A DNA stretch of 10,061 bases from Clostridia bacterium (GCA_017464225.1 JAFUDW010000109.1:1-10061); one strand, 5' to 3'. Shown: positions 1 through 5,483, counted from the first letter of the stretch. The notes: generated by a model from the letters alone, not told the origin. Made by a program: numbers and translations.

Positions 1-3
1 GAT

Positions 4-317
4 AGGTTGTCGTAAAGAGGCCGTCTGAGGTAAGGAAAAAGCCGTCTGCCGTCTGATTTGAGCAAGCTCAATCAGCCGTCATCCTGCTTTTTCGGGATTG
101 CTGCGCAATCCTCGGCCCGCTGCGCGTGCCGACCTCAGACTGAGTATGCGATTACAAAGCTTCGATATGTTACCCGCACCGGAAATGACGGCGGCTTGCC
201 GACGTCAATGATGCGTCAGCGTCATAGCGATCATACAGAAATGCCCAGACCGAGCTTGCTCGAGTCTGGGTTATTTTTGTTGATCGCGTATTTCCGGTGC
301 GCTCTTTGCGACAACCT
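4..317 (+). other. Nested inverted-repeat element; candidate structured RNA or MITE-like element
   Basis: Almost every part of this stretch can pair with another part. The outer stem is 4-19 with 302-317 (16 pairs, one of them t13-g308, a U-G pair if + strand RNA). Inside, 23-31 pairs with 132-140 and encloses 35-42/86-93, a hairpin at 53-75, a hairpin at 95-111 (7-bp stem, 3-nt loop) and a hairpin at 113-131. Then comes a bulged hairpin at 144-168. A second arm, 175-186 with 290-301 (12 bp), encloses hairpins at 187-207 and 208-225, the stem 227-233/281-287 and a strong hairpin at 244-270. The wobble pairs I noticed (13-308, 144-168, 212-221) are G-U on the + strand and would be A-C on the other, which weakly favours a + strand RNA. 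The bounding repeat also fits a palindrome-rich MITE, but I see no clear target-site duplication. I do not recognise a known RNA family. The element may continue left of the window. Confidence 0.5.
244..279 (+). terminator. Rho-independent terminator-like hairpin inside the left-edge element
   Basis: The arms are 244-250 with 264-270 (7 bp) and 251-255 with 258-262 (5 bp), with a 2-nt loop and one unpaired A at 263. The tract ttattttt follows at once. It would stop + strand transcription entering from the left, or serve as the apical hairpin of the larger folded element. No + strand gene ends just before it inside the window. Confidence 0.5.
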
Positions 318-326
318 TATTTCAAT

Positions 327-447
327 CAACTGCGGGAAGTTGTCGGAAAAAGCACGCAAGTAACATCCGCAACTGCCGGGTTCAGGGTGGGGCTCCCCAC
401 CCTGGCAGGGTTTTAAGGGGCGGAGCTCCTTAACGTTCCCCCGCCCC
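327..447. terminator. Palindrome cluster downstream of the symporter gene; possible bidirectional terminator
   Basis: Several hairpins follow one another. A weak one lies at 338-374 (AGTTG/CAACT with CGGA/TCCG). A 10-bp perfect stem is formed by 383-392 and 395-404. A 9-bp stem is formed by 413-421 and 425-433 with a 3-nt loop and one G-U pair. A competing inverted repeat pairs 417-423 with 441-447. The symporter gene on the - strand ends at 513, so read leftward the 417-447 repeat followed by TTAAAA could act as its terminator. The T-runs are short, so termination efficiency is uncertain. Similar hairpin pairs joined by GCAGGG-type linkers may be a dispersed repeat family in this genome, but one copy cannot show that. 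Confidence 0.35.
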
Positions 448-512
448 CTCTTATTTCTACCGAAAGGTTTCTAATCAAGGTTAAGTACGATGGACTGATT
501 CGCGCGATCGCG

Positions 513-1889
513 TCAGCCCCGCTTAGCGCGCAGCTGGTCGCTGAGCTCCTTGGAATAGGCGTCGGTGAGACGGAACTTTTTCCGGAAGAAGATCACGGCG
601 ACGATGAGGCCCAGCATGGGCAGGATGGTCATCAGCAGGCGCAGACCCAGCAGGGTGGAAGCGCTCTGCTGCGCCATGACGGCTTCCTCGTCAGTGTTAC
701 CCACCAGGCCAATCAGATCCAGGCCGATGCCGGTGAGGAACACGGCTACGCCGCTGGCGGCCTTGACCACAAAGGTTTGCATGGAGAAGATCACGCTCTC
801 CTCACGGCGGCCGGTTTTGATTTCACCGTAATCCACCGAGCCGGACAGGAACACCGTGGTCAAAACGCTCAGCATGCCGTTGGCGGCAAACACTACGGCG
901 CCGGGAATGCATAGGACGATCAGGTTATGGGTAAAGCCGATCAGGCACAGCGTCAGCAGCACCACATAGCCGCTCACCGCCATGCCGATGGCCAGCAGGA
1001 ATACCTTTTCATTGGGCATTTGCTTTTTGCGCAGTAAGGGATAAAGGATCATCATGCCCAGGATCTGGAAAGCGCCGCCCACGGTGGAGAACAGCGTATA
1101 GCTTCCCTTCCAGCCCTCGCCGCCAAAGTCATATTTGAAGAAATAGATGATAAAATTGCTGGTCAGGTACAGCGCCATATTGATGAGCACGATGGTAGCC
1201 ACCACTGTGAGCGCTTGATCGTTGCCAAAGAGCGCTTTGAACATTTCCTTCACGCTGCTTACCCGCATTTCGGTCTGATGCTCGCGCATGAACAGGCAGC
1301 AGATGACTTCGGTGATCACAAAGATCACGGCTACGCCCAGCGCCACATAGCGGAAGCCCTGCACGTCGTTGCCGCCGCCCAGCGCGCCTACGGCCAGCAT
1401 GGTGAACATGGCGATCAGCGCTGAGCCTACGCCCGCGCAGGTACGGCCGATAACGCTCAGGTTTTCACGGTCGGCCGGGGTATCGGTGACAGCGGGGATC
1501 ATCGACCAGTAGGGGATATCCATCATGGTATAGGTTACGCCCCACAGAATGTATACCACGGAGAAGTACACCATCAGGTTGACGCCGCTGTTGACGGGCG
1601 CCGCGAACATGGCGTACAGCACCACGGCGTTCAGGATGGTGCCCGAGAAAAGCCAAGGGCGGAACCTACCCCAGCGGGTTTTCGTTTTGGCCACCAGCAC
1701 GCCCATAAAGGGATCGTTTAGCGCGTCGAACACCCGGGCCAGCATCAGGATCAGCCCCACAAAGGTTGCGCTGAGCCCCAGCGTATCCTGGTAGTAAAAC
1801 ATGACATAGCTTGCGCTCAGCGCGTATACCATGTCCTTGCCCACGGCGCCCAGGCCGAAGGCCGCTTTTTGACCGATTGACAGCTTCAT
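513..1889 (-). CDS. GPH-family (MelB-type) sugar:cation symporter
   Basis: This 458-aa inner-membrane transporter of the glycoside-pentoside-hexuronide:cation symporter family (MFS superfamily) should import a sugar or uronide with Na+ or H+. About twelve hydrophobic segments are visible. Key MelB residues fall at nearly the same numbers: Lys18-Asp19 in GAVGKDM, Asp55 and Asp59 in FDALNDPFMG (cation site in MelB), TRWGRFRPW at 71-79, Asp124 and Trp128 in MMDIPYW, Arg149, and a helix XI lysine at 376 (Lys377 in MelB). The segment DYGEIKTGRREES at 353-365 is also typical. The start is supported by GGAGG at 1897-1901, 7 nt upstream. The gene stands alone with its own promoter, and a 10-bp palindrome (503-512) abuts its stop codon. 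The substrate cannot be told from sequence; a hexuronide or glycoside would suit the pectin genes to the right, but they are several kilobases away and in a different transcription unit. Confidence 0.93.
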   Translation of the reverse strand: MKLSIGQKAAFGLGAVGKDMVYALSASYVMFYYQDTLGLSATFVGLILMLARVFDALNDPFMGVLVAKTKTRWGRFRPWLFSGTILNAVVLYAMFAAPVNSGVNLMVYFSVVYILWGVTYTMMDIPYWSMIPAVTDTPADRENLSVIGRTCAGVGSALIAMFTMLAVGALGGGNDVQGFRYVALGVAVIFVITEVICCLFMREHQTEMRVSSVKEMFKALFGNDQALTVVATIVLINMALYLTSNFIIYFFKYDFGGEGWKGSYTLFSTVGGAFQILGMMILYPLLRKKQMPNEKVFLLAIGMAVSGYVVLLTLCLIGFTHNLIVLCIPGAVVFAANGMLSVLTTVFLSGSVDYGEIKTGRREESVIFSMQTFVVKAASGVAVFLTGIGLDLIGLVGNTDEEAVMAQQSASTLLGLRLLMTILPMLGLIVAVIFFRKKFRLTDAYSKELSDQLRAKRG

Positions 1890-1912
1890 TGGTATTCCTC
1901 CATCATATCCAA

Positions 1913-1960
1913 GTATAAAAATCCTTTATACATAATAGCATAAATGGCCTAAATACGCAA
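1913..1960 (-). promoter_or_regulatory. Promoter of the symporter gene with a downstream operator-like dyad
   Basis: On the - strand, TTGCGT (1955-1960) and TATTAT (1932-1937) are 17 nt apart, a plausible sigma-A promoter. Immediately downstream is the inverted repeat GTATAAA-5 nt-TTTATAC at 1913-1919 and 1925-1931. It sits around the expected transcription start, where a repressor would block RNA polymerase. No regulator gene lies beside it, so the binding protein is unknown. Confidence 0.4.
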
Positions 1961-1972
1961 CAATCGCCGCAT

Positions 1973-2428
1973 TTATTCTTTTTGCAAATATGTCAAAAGC
2001 CCCAGACAGCCCTGCTCGATTTCAGTCAGCGCGCCTTCAAAATCCCGGGTATACCAGGGATCGGAGATGGCTTCGCCTTTGCGCCCGGCCCAGTCCAGCA
2101 GGCGGCTGAGCTTTTTTTCCTGATCCCCGCCATAAATGTATCGCATATCGGACATGTTTTCATCATCCATGCCGATGATCAAATCATACTTTTTATAATC
2201 CTCCCGCACGGTCTGGCGCGCCGCGTGCCGGGGACAGATGTATCCCCGGGCTGTCAGCGCCCGCTTCATGGGCGGGTAAATATCGTTCCCGATCTCCTCC
2301 CGGGTGGCCGCCGCCGAATCGGCATGCATTTTCCTTTCCAATCCCATTTCCCGAGCCAGCTGATTAAACACCACTTCCGCCGCCGCTGAACGGCAGATAT
2401 TGCCGTGGCACACCATTAAGACTTTCAT
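1973..2428 (-). CDS. Low-molecular-weight protein tyrosine phosphatase
   Basis: Cytoplasmic phosphatase of the LMW-PTP fold (151 aa, the usual length), expected to remove phosphate from tyrosine (possibly arginine) residues of proteins. The P-loop CX5R is at residues 7-13 (CHGNICR) directly after the first strand, followed by Ser14. The general-acid Asp is in SDPWYTRDF (Asp123-Pro124). The start used here, ATG at 2428, gives the family's normal MKVLMVCHGN opening. An adjacent ATG at 2431 and an in-frame GTG at 2446 are alternatives, but neither has a well-spaced ribosome binding site. The stop of the 35-codon gene upstream overlaps these ATGs, so initiation probably depends on translational coupling. 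The first 13 codons plus upstream bases are duplicated at 5022-5086. No kinase or capsule gene is nearby to indicate a partner, and the symporter promoter starts right after the stop. Confidence 0.93.
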   Translation of the reverse strand: MKVLMVCHGNICRSAAAEVVFNQLAREMGLERKMHADSAAATREEIGNDIYPPMKRALTARGYICPRHAARQTVREDYKKYDLIIGMDDENMSDMRYIYGGDQEKKLSRLLDWAGRKGEAISDPWYTRDFEGALTEIEQGCLGLLTYLQKE

Positions 2429-2455
2429 CATCTTTTTGTATAGCACTCCATAGCT
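2391..2455. repeat. 65-bp direct repeat, copy 1 (within the phosphatase 5' end)
   Basis: This copy covers the end of the 35-codon gene, the phosphatase start codons and the codons through the P-loop Arg. Copy 2 lies at 5022-5086 in the same orientation. The copies match at 62 of 65 positions. One mismatch is synonymous in the P-loop Cys codon (2408 versus 5039); the other two fall next to each other just before the GTG at 2446. Identity stops abruptly at both ends. Confidence 0.9.
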
Positions 2456-2535
2456 GTGTATTTTTCATCATAGTCTTTTTTCTTCGCAATAACAGCTCTA
2501 TATATATCAAAACGAACATACTTTGTTTTTTCCAT
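2428..2535 (-). CDS. Small 35-aa protein, translationally coupled to the tyrosine phosphatase
   Basis: I do not recognise this protein. It opens MEKTKYVRFDIYRAV and ends TAMECYTKR, is basic, and has no membrane segment or signal peptide. It is likely real because AAAGGAG (2543-2549) lies exactly 7 nt before the ATG, a better binding site than any in front of the phosphatase itself. Its TGA (2430-2428) overlaps the tandem ATGs that start the phosphatase (2431 and 2428), the classic arrangement for coupled translation. It may be a functional partner of the phosphatase, for example a regulator or substrate peptide, or simply a leader that delivers ribosomes; the sequence cannot decide. Its last codons, ending CYTKR-stop, recur in the second copy of the repeat at 5022-5086, where the rest of the gene is absent. 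The YVRFDIYR segment has alternating hydrophobic residues and could form a beta strand. Confidence 0.6.
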   Translation of the reverse strand: MEKTKYVRFDIYRAVIAKKKDYDEKYTAMECYTKR

Positions 2536-2567
2536 ATTTTATCTCCTTTGTTTTTTCATTGTTATAC

Positions 2568-2596
2568 AGTATATGTCTATTCGATGCAGATGAAAA
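2568..2596 (-). promoter_or_regulatory. Candidate promoter for the small gene and phosphatase
   Basis: On the - strand, TTTTCA (2591-2596) and TATACT (2568-2573) are spaced 17 nt apart, about 30 nt upstream of the 35-codon gene. The -35 is poor, the -10 good. Just upstream, an AT-rich inverted repeat (2613-2619 with 2625-2631) follows the ATPase stop and could be a weak terminator separating the two units. Confidence 0.35.
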
Positions 2597-2648
2597 ATGA
2601 GTTGATGTTATAGTTTTATGAGAAATAAAACCATTATAGATATTTAGT

Positions 2649-4097
2649 TCATTCTCTCCCCTTATAACCATACTTTTCCGCATTCCCCAGCAAATACAGG
2701 AAGGCAAACGCCGGGATGCGAATCAGTTGACGGCCGTCGAAAGTATCGTGGGTACCGTAATCGTTGGCGCGTTTGGTGACGATAATAGCGGCGCTGGCCT
2801 CCTTACTCAGTTCAATGATGGCGTCGTCATTGGGGATAGGCGCCTGCTCGCGATATTTAACCTCGATCAAAATATTCTTAATGTTGGGATAATCCACCAC
2901 GATATCCACTTCTTTGTATTTGGGGCCGCCCCGGGAATACCCCACCCGCGTAGCCTGCTGATAATAGAACGCGGCCACGTGCTTATAAACCGCCGTTTCC
3001 ACCACCTTGCCCAATTCTTCGGGATTGGTCATCATCTCGTCGTCCATCAGAACGGCGTTGCGGATGGCGGCATCGGCAATGTAAATCTTAGGCTGCATCT
3101 TCAGCGCCTTGCGGCCGCCCATATCCACCGGCCAGCTTTGATAAATCAGATTGGCGCTTTCCAGATAGCGGATGTAGTTCTCCACCGTGGCGCGGCTCAC
3201 GCCGTCCAGCTCCTTGGCAATGGCCGTGAAGGACACGATGTTGGAAGATACATTGCACAGATACAGGAAAATGCGCTCCAGCTCGGTGGCGCTGCGCAGG
3301 CTGTACAGAGAGGGCAGGTCGCGCTTGAGCACCTTGTCCACCACGTCTTCGCGCATGATTTGCTGAGCCATCATATCATTTTCAGCCAGTGCCAATTCCG
3401 GGAAGCCGCCCACCCGCAGATACCGTGAAAAGTGGTTTTGCACGGCGGACAGCTTCATCATGATCTGCGTCCGCTGGCGCTGGGACATATGCAAAAAGGC
3501 TGTGGGGTGGATTTCCGGGCCGAGCTCGGGAACCTCCGCGCCGACCAGCGCGCAGTATTCAAAGAAAGACAAGGTAGGCACCTGGATCACGCTCCAGCGG
3601 CCTGCTCCGCTCTCGGTATTTCCCTTGATCAGCGCCGGGCTGGCAGACCCTGTGGCGACGCACTTGGTTTCGGGCTGCATGTCATAGATGGTTTTCAGCC
3701 ACTTATCCCAACCGCTGGCGTATTGGATTTCGTCGAAGAAATAATAGGCATCCTGGGTGGGCCACACATTTTCGTGGTAGCAATCCAGGATGTCGCTGAG
3801 ATTGCTCAGCTTCAGCATGGGGTGATCCAACGAAATAAAAACGATCTGCTCCGGCGCGACGCCGCGCTGCAGCAGCGTATCGATCATCTGATATTCGATG
3901 GTGGTTTTGCCCACGCGCCGCGTGCCCGTCAGCACCACCGTCCGGCGGATATCCTGCTGATCCAGCCGTTTCATCGCTTCATAATAAGCAAACCGACGGT
4001 ATTTTTTGAGCAGCGCGGGCATGACATTTCCCGTCGTCCACCAGGGATTGAAAGCCCGCAGCACCTTCATGATTTGTTCGGGCGTTGTAATGGCCAT
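2649..4097 (-). CDS. AAA_14/DUF4143-type ATPase with PD-(D/E)XK-like C-terminus
   Basis: A 482-aa protein of the widespread, poorly understood ATP-binding DUF4143 family. The N-terminal P-loop ATPase has Walker A GTRRVGKTT at 58-66, Walker B YYFFDEIQ at 118-125, a GSASPAL sensor-like segment near 150-156, and the PTLSFFEY strand typical of AAA_14 at 174-181. Residues about 224-415 match the DUF4143 pattern, including a winged-helix-like stretch (FTAIAKELDGVSRATVENYI). The end carries EVDIV (Asp398) and IEVKY (Glu412, Lys414), an arrangement like a PD-(D/E)XK nuclease core; whether it cuts DNA is unknown for most members. The start is ATG 4097 because GGAGG (4106-4110) lies 8 nt before it; an upstream in-frame ATG at 4118 would place that site inside the gene. 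It is transcribed alone, divergently from the SWIM protein gene, and both lie between the two 65-bp repeats. Its cellular role cannot be told from sequence. Confidence 0.88.
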   Translation of the reverse strand: MAITTPEQIMKVLRAFNPWWTTGNVMPALLKKYRRFAYYEAMKRLDQQDIRRTVVLTGTRRVGKTTIEYQMIDTLLQRGVAPEQIVFISLDHPMLKLSNLSDILDCYHENVWPTQDAYYFFDEIQYASGWDKWLKTIYDMQPETKCVATGSASPALIKGNTESGAGRWSVIQVPTLSFFEYCALVGAEVPELGPEIHPTAFLHMSQRQRTQIMMKLSAVQNHFSRYLRVGGFPELALAENDMMAQQIMREDVVDKVLKRDLPSLYSLRSATELERIFLYLCNVSSNIVSFTAIAKELDGVSRATVENYIRYLESANLIYQSWPVDMGGRKALKMQPKIYIADAAIRNAVLMDDEMMTNPEELGKVVETAVYKHVAAFYYQQATRVGYSRGGPKYKEVDIVVDYPNIKNILIEVKYREQAPIPNDDAIIELSKEASAAIIVTKRANDYGTHDTFDGRQLIRIPAFAFLYLLGNAEKYGYKGRE

Positions 4098-4116
4098 GGC
4101 GATCACCTCCGATTCC

Positions 4117-4144
4117 ATTATATCATAGGTTAATGAAAAGTCAA
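4117..4144 (-). promoter_or_regulatory. Promoter of the DUF4143 ATPase gene
   Basis: A perfect TATAAT (4117-4122 on the - strand) lies 16 nt from TTGACT (4139-4144), one base from consensus. The -10 is very close to the ribosome binding site at 4106-4110, so the 5' leader would be only about 10-15 nt. The -35 box lies between the two arms of the inverted repeat at 4130-4155. Confidence 0.65.
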
Positions 4145-4192
4145 TATTTCATTAAAGTATAGTTATGTGAATATAGTATATTTCATCAAAGT
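4130..4192. promoter_or_regulatory. Operator-like repeats over the ATPase promoter
   Basis: A perfect 9-bp inverted repeat, TTAATGAAA (4130-4138) and TTTCATTAA (4147-4155), straddles the -35 of the ATPase promoter. A further near-copy, TATTTCATCAAAGT (4179-4192), repeats TATTTCATTAAAGT (4145-4158) 34 bp away, about three helical turns. This is the geometry of a repressor or autoregulator site in a divergent intergenic region. The cognate protein is unknown; the neighbouring gene products are obvious candidates. Confidence 0.45.
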
Positions 4193-4247
4193 GCAATTGA
4201 ACAAAATGCTTCCGTGTTCGTTTTTCAAAGCTGCTTGCATCCAACGC

Positions 4248-4275
4248 CTATTGGTTTTGGACGAATTGCCAATAG
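4248..4275. promoter_or_regulatory. Inverted repeat upstream of the SWIM gene
   Basis: CTATTGG (4248-4254) and CCAATAG (4269-4275) form a 7-bp dyad with centres 21 bp apart, two helical turns, as for a dimeric DNA-binding protein. No convincing -35/-10 pair for the SWIM gene stands out in the AT-rich DNA between here and 4342, so the relation of the dyad to a promoter is open. Confidence 0.25.
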
Positions 4276-4354
4276 TTTGGATGATTTATTATTTCCTTTT
4301 TCATTCAATATATGATATGCTGTTCTTATTATTCAAAGGATCGGAGGCACAGCA

Positions 4355-4858
4355 ATGGGACTGGTGAACATGGCCAGCGGCGCATCCTTGTGGCGCGGAT
4401 ATGAATACTATCAAGATAAAAAGGTGCAGGCAATCGAGCCAATCAATGAAACGCAGTTTCGCGGCAGCGTTGATGGAAGTCAGGATCAGCCTTATGACGT
4501 GCTGATCGATATTGAGCACCCCCGAAAATCCCATTGCAATTGCCCCCACGCCGATGGCCGCTGGATCATCTGCAAGCATATGATCGCATTGTATTTTACC
4601 GTTTTTCCGAAGGAGGCAGAGAATTATTATAAAGAAATGATTGCTTATGAGGAAAAACAAGACCGTTTACGTTTGGAAAGTGAACAAATCGCACAAGAGC
4701 AAGATAGAAGCTTGGCGGCGTGCATAGAAAAGATGAGCAAGCAAGAGCTTCAGGAAGCGCTCGTCCGTTTGCTGGATGAAGGACCTGAATGGCAATATAA
4801 TCGTTTTATTGACATATATTTGGATCGTACAAGCGAGACAGAAGGATACTATGAATAG
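4355..4858 (+). CDS. Small SWIM zinc-finger protein
   Basis: A 167-aa cytoplasmic protein with a SWIM zinc finger at residues 61-75: Cys61-x-Cys63, nine residues, then Cys73-x-His75 (CNCPHADGRW then IICKH). SWIM fingers are known to bind DNA or to mediate protein contacts. In bacteria they occur in short stand-alone proteins and at the N-terminus of SNF2-type helicases. The region before it (about 10-55) fits the usual beta-rich SWIM lead-in, with WRGYEYYQDKKV matching the common 'RGxxYYxxGxV' opening. After it comes a helical, charged stretch (90-140) that may form a coiled coil. The start is fixed by GGAGG at 4343-4347, 7 nt upstream. No helicase gene follows; a strong terminator ends the unit. 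It is divergent from the DUF4143 ATPase gene, which could suggest a joint function in DNA handling, but that is inference. Confidence 0.85.
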   Translation: MGLVNMASGASLWRGYEYYQDKKVQAIEPINETQFRGSVDGSQDQPYDVLIDIEHPRKSHCNCPHADGRWIICKHMIALYFTVFPKEAENYYKEMIAYEEKQDRLRLESEQIAQEQDRSLAACIEKMSKQELQEALVRLLDEGPEWQYNRFIDIYLDRTSETEGYYE

Positions 4859-4867
4859 CCCATCGCT

Positions 4868-4910
4868 AAAATCGCCCCGCGCACTTTCTCATGCGCGGGG
4901 CGATTTCGTT
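4868..4910 (+). terminator. Rho-independent terminator of the SWIM gene
   Basis: A perfect 15-bp GC-rich stem, 4869-4883 with 4892-4906, encloses an 8-nt loop and begins 10 nt after the SWIM stop codon. The T-rich tail (tttcgtt) is modest but the stem is very stable. Confidence 0.85.
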
Positions 4911-4947
4911 GTCATATCAAGGCTTTTCCCGTTAGTTATTCGCTAAA

Positions 4948-4969
4948 TGGTGTAAAATTGGTGTCAAAA
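4948..4969. repeat. Tandem 11-bp repeat
   Basis: TGGTGTAAAAT (4948-4958) is followed directly by TGGTGTCAAAA (4959-4969), 9 of 11 matching. Read on the - strand, one frame gives FDTNFTPFSE and a TAA stop at 4941-4943, which resembles the tails of some tyrosine recombinases. That frame is open for only about 20 codons, so no gene is called. Confidence 0.35.
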
Positions 4970-5017
4970 CCGGTTATGCAAAGCCCGAAATTCTTTAAAA
5001 AACCTCAGTTTTTCATT

Positions 5018-5077
5018 TTATCGGCAGATATTGCCGTGACACACCATTAAGACTTTCATCATCTTTTTGTATAGCAC
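5018..5077 (-). pseudogene. Truncated 5' end of a low-molecular-weight tyrosine phosphatase gene
   Basis: On the - strand, 19 codons from the GTG at 5077 read VLYKKMMKVLMVCHGNICR and then meet TAA. The fragment matches the intact phosphatase at 1973-2428 through the catalytic Arg of the P-loop, then departs into unrelated sequence. It lacks the rest of the fold, including the general-acid Asp, so it cannot be an enzyme. The only coding difference, TGT for TGC at the catalytic Cys, is synonymous. The 35-codon gene is not preserved upstream: a stop codon lies three codons before the equivalent of its ATG-x-Cys stretch. Confidence 0.8.
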
Positions 5078-5086
5078 CTCATAGCT
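5022..5086. repeat. 65-bp direct repeat, copy 2
   Basis: Second copy of the segment at 2391-2455, same orientation, 62/65 identical, offset by 2631 bp. The flanks on both sides differ from those of copy 1. Together the copies bracket the ATPase and SWIM genes. Confidence 0.9.
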
Positions 5087-5123
5087 CTTTATAAACCGTT
5101 ATTGCTTTTCAATTCGCGATCAG

Positions 5124-5483
5124 ATGAAGCAGTCTACGGCGGCAAAGGCCAACCTGGAGCGGATGCTCCACCCGGATGCACAGAACAAAGGCAGCCCCCA
5201 AACCGTAAGAACATTTGTTATGTTTTGCGATTATCTGGTGCTTGAGGGCGGATACCAGCCAATATCAAAACGCGCTTTTGGGCACGAGATGTTCGGCCCG
5301 CGGGTCTTTATTGGCATTCTCTCGTATTCATTTTTCTACCTGAAATGCCTTCATTCCTTTTTCATTTTGCATTTATTATTATTTTCAGTATCTTCTGCAA
5401 ATCTCCAAAACATAGATAAATCAACGTTTAGAGCCCGATTTATGGTAGGGAGGATACATGAAAACAACAAAACTTACTGCTGA
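5124..5483 (+). pseudogene. Possible gene fragment resembling a phage/plasmid primase C-terminus
   Basis: The frame is open from 5124 for 119 codons, but only the first 57 or so look like a real protein (LERMLHPDAQ, then VRTFVMFCDYLVLEGGYQPI and SKRAFGHEM). After about 5295 the translation becomes AT-rich hydrophobic noise (SFFYLKCLHSFF), suggesting that the coding match ends there. The 'F..FCDY...GGYQPISKRAFG.EM' pattern recalls the small winged-helix tail of D5/P4-type primase-helicases from phages and plasmids. No ribosome binding site precedes the ATG, so this would be an internal piece of a lost gene. The assignment rests on pattern memory alone and could be wrong; the whole frame could also be fortuitous. 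Confidence 0.3.

Noticed and set aside
20..55. Three GCCGTCTG motifs resembling the Neisseria DNA uptake sequence
   Set aside because: The flanks do not give the full ATGCCGTCTGAA, the gene content is clostridial, and the motif copies are accounted for in part by the stem 23-31/132-140.
58..363. A 101-codon + strand frame at the left edge
   Set aside because: It runs straight through many hairpins, is Cys/Arg/Ser-rich without recognisable domains, has no ribosome binding site, and its composition follows from the inverted repeats.
1..470. CRISPR array
   Set aside because: Repeats here are inverted and unequal in length, with no regular spacing and no cas genes in the window.
2727..4133. Long + strand frames opposite the ATPase gene
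   Set aside because: They are antisense shadows of a strongly supported gene; their translations are His/Gln/Ile-rich with no motifs or binding sites.
4167..4367. A 66-codon + strand frame just before the SWIM gene
   Set aside because: It overlaps the SWIM start, covers the operator-like repeats and AT-rich promoter DNA, has no ribosome binding site, and reads as hydrophobic noise.
2391..5086. Calling the bracketed segment an insertion sequence or complete integrative element
   Set aside because: There is no transposase, integrase or terminal inverted repeat inside it, so it is kept as a hypothesis and not annotated as a mobile element.
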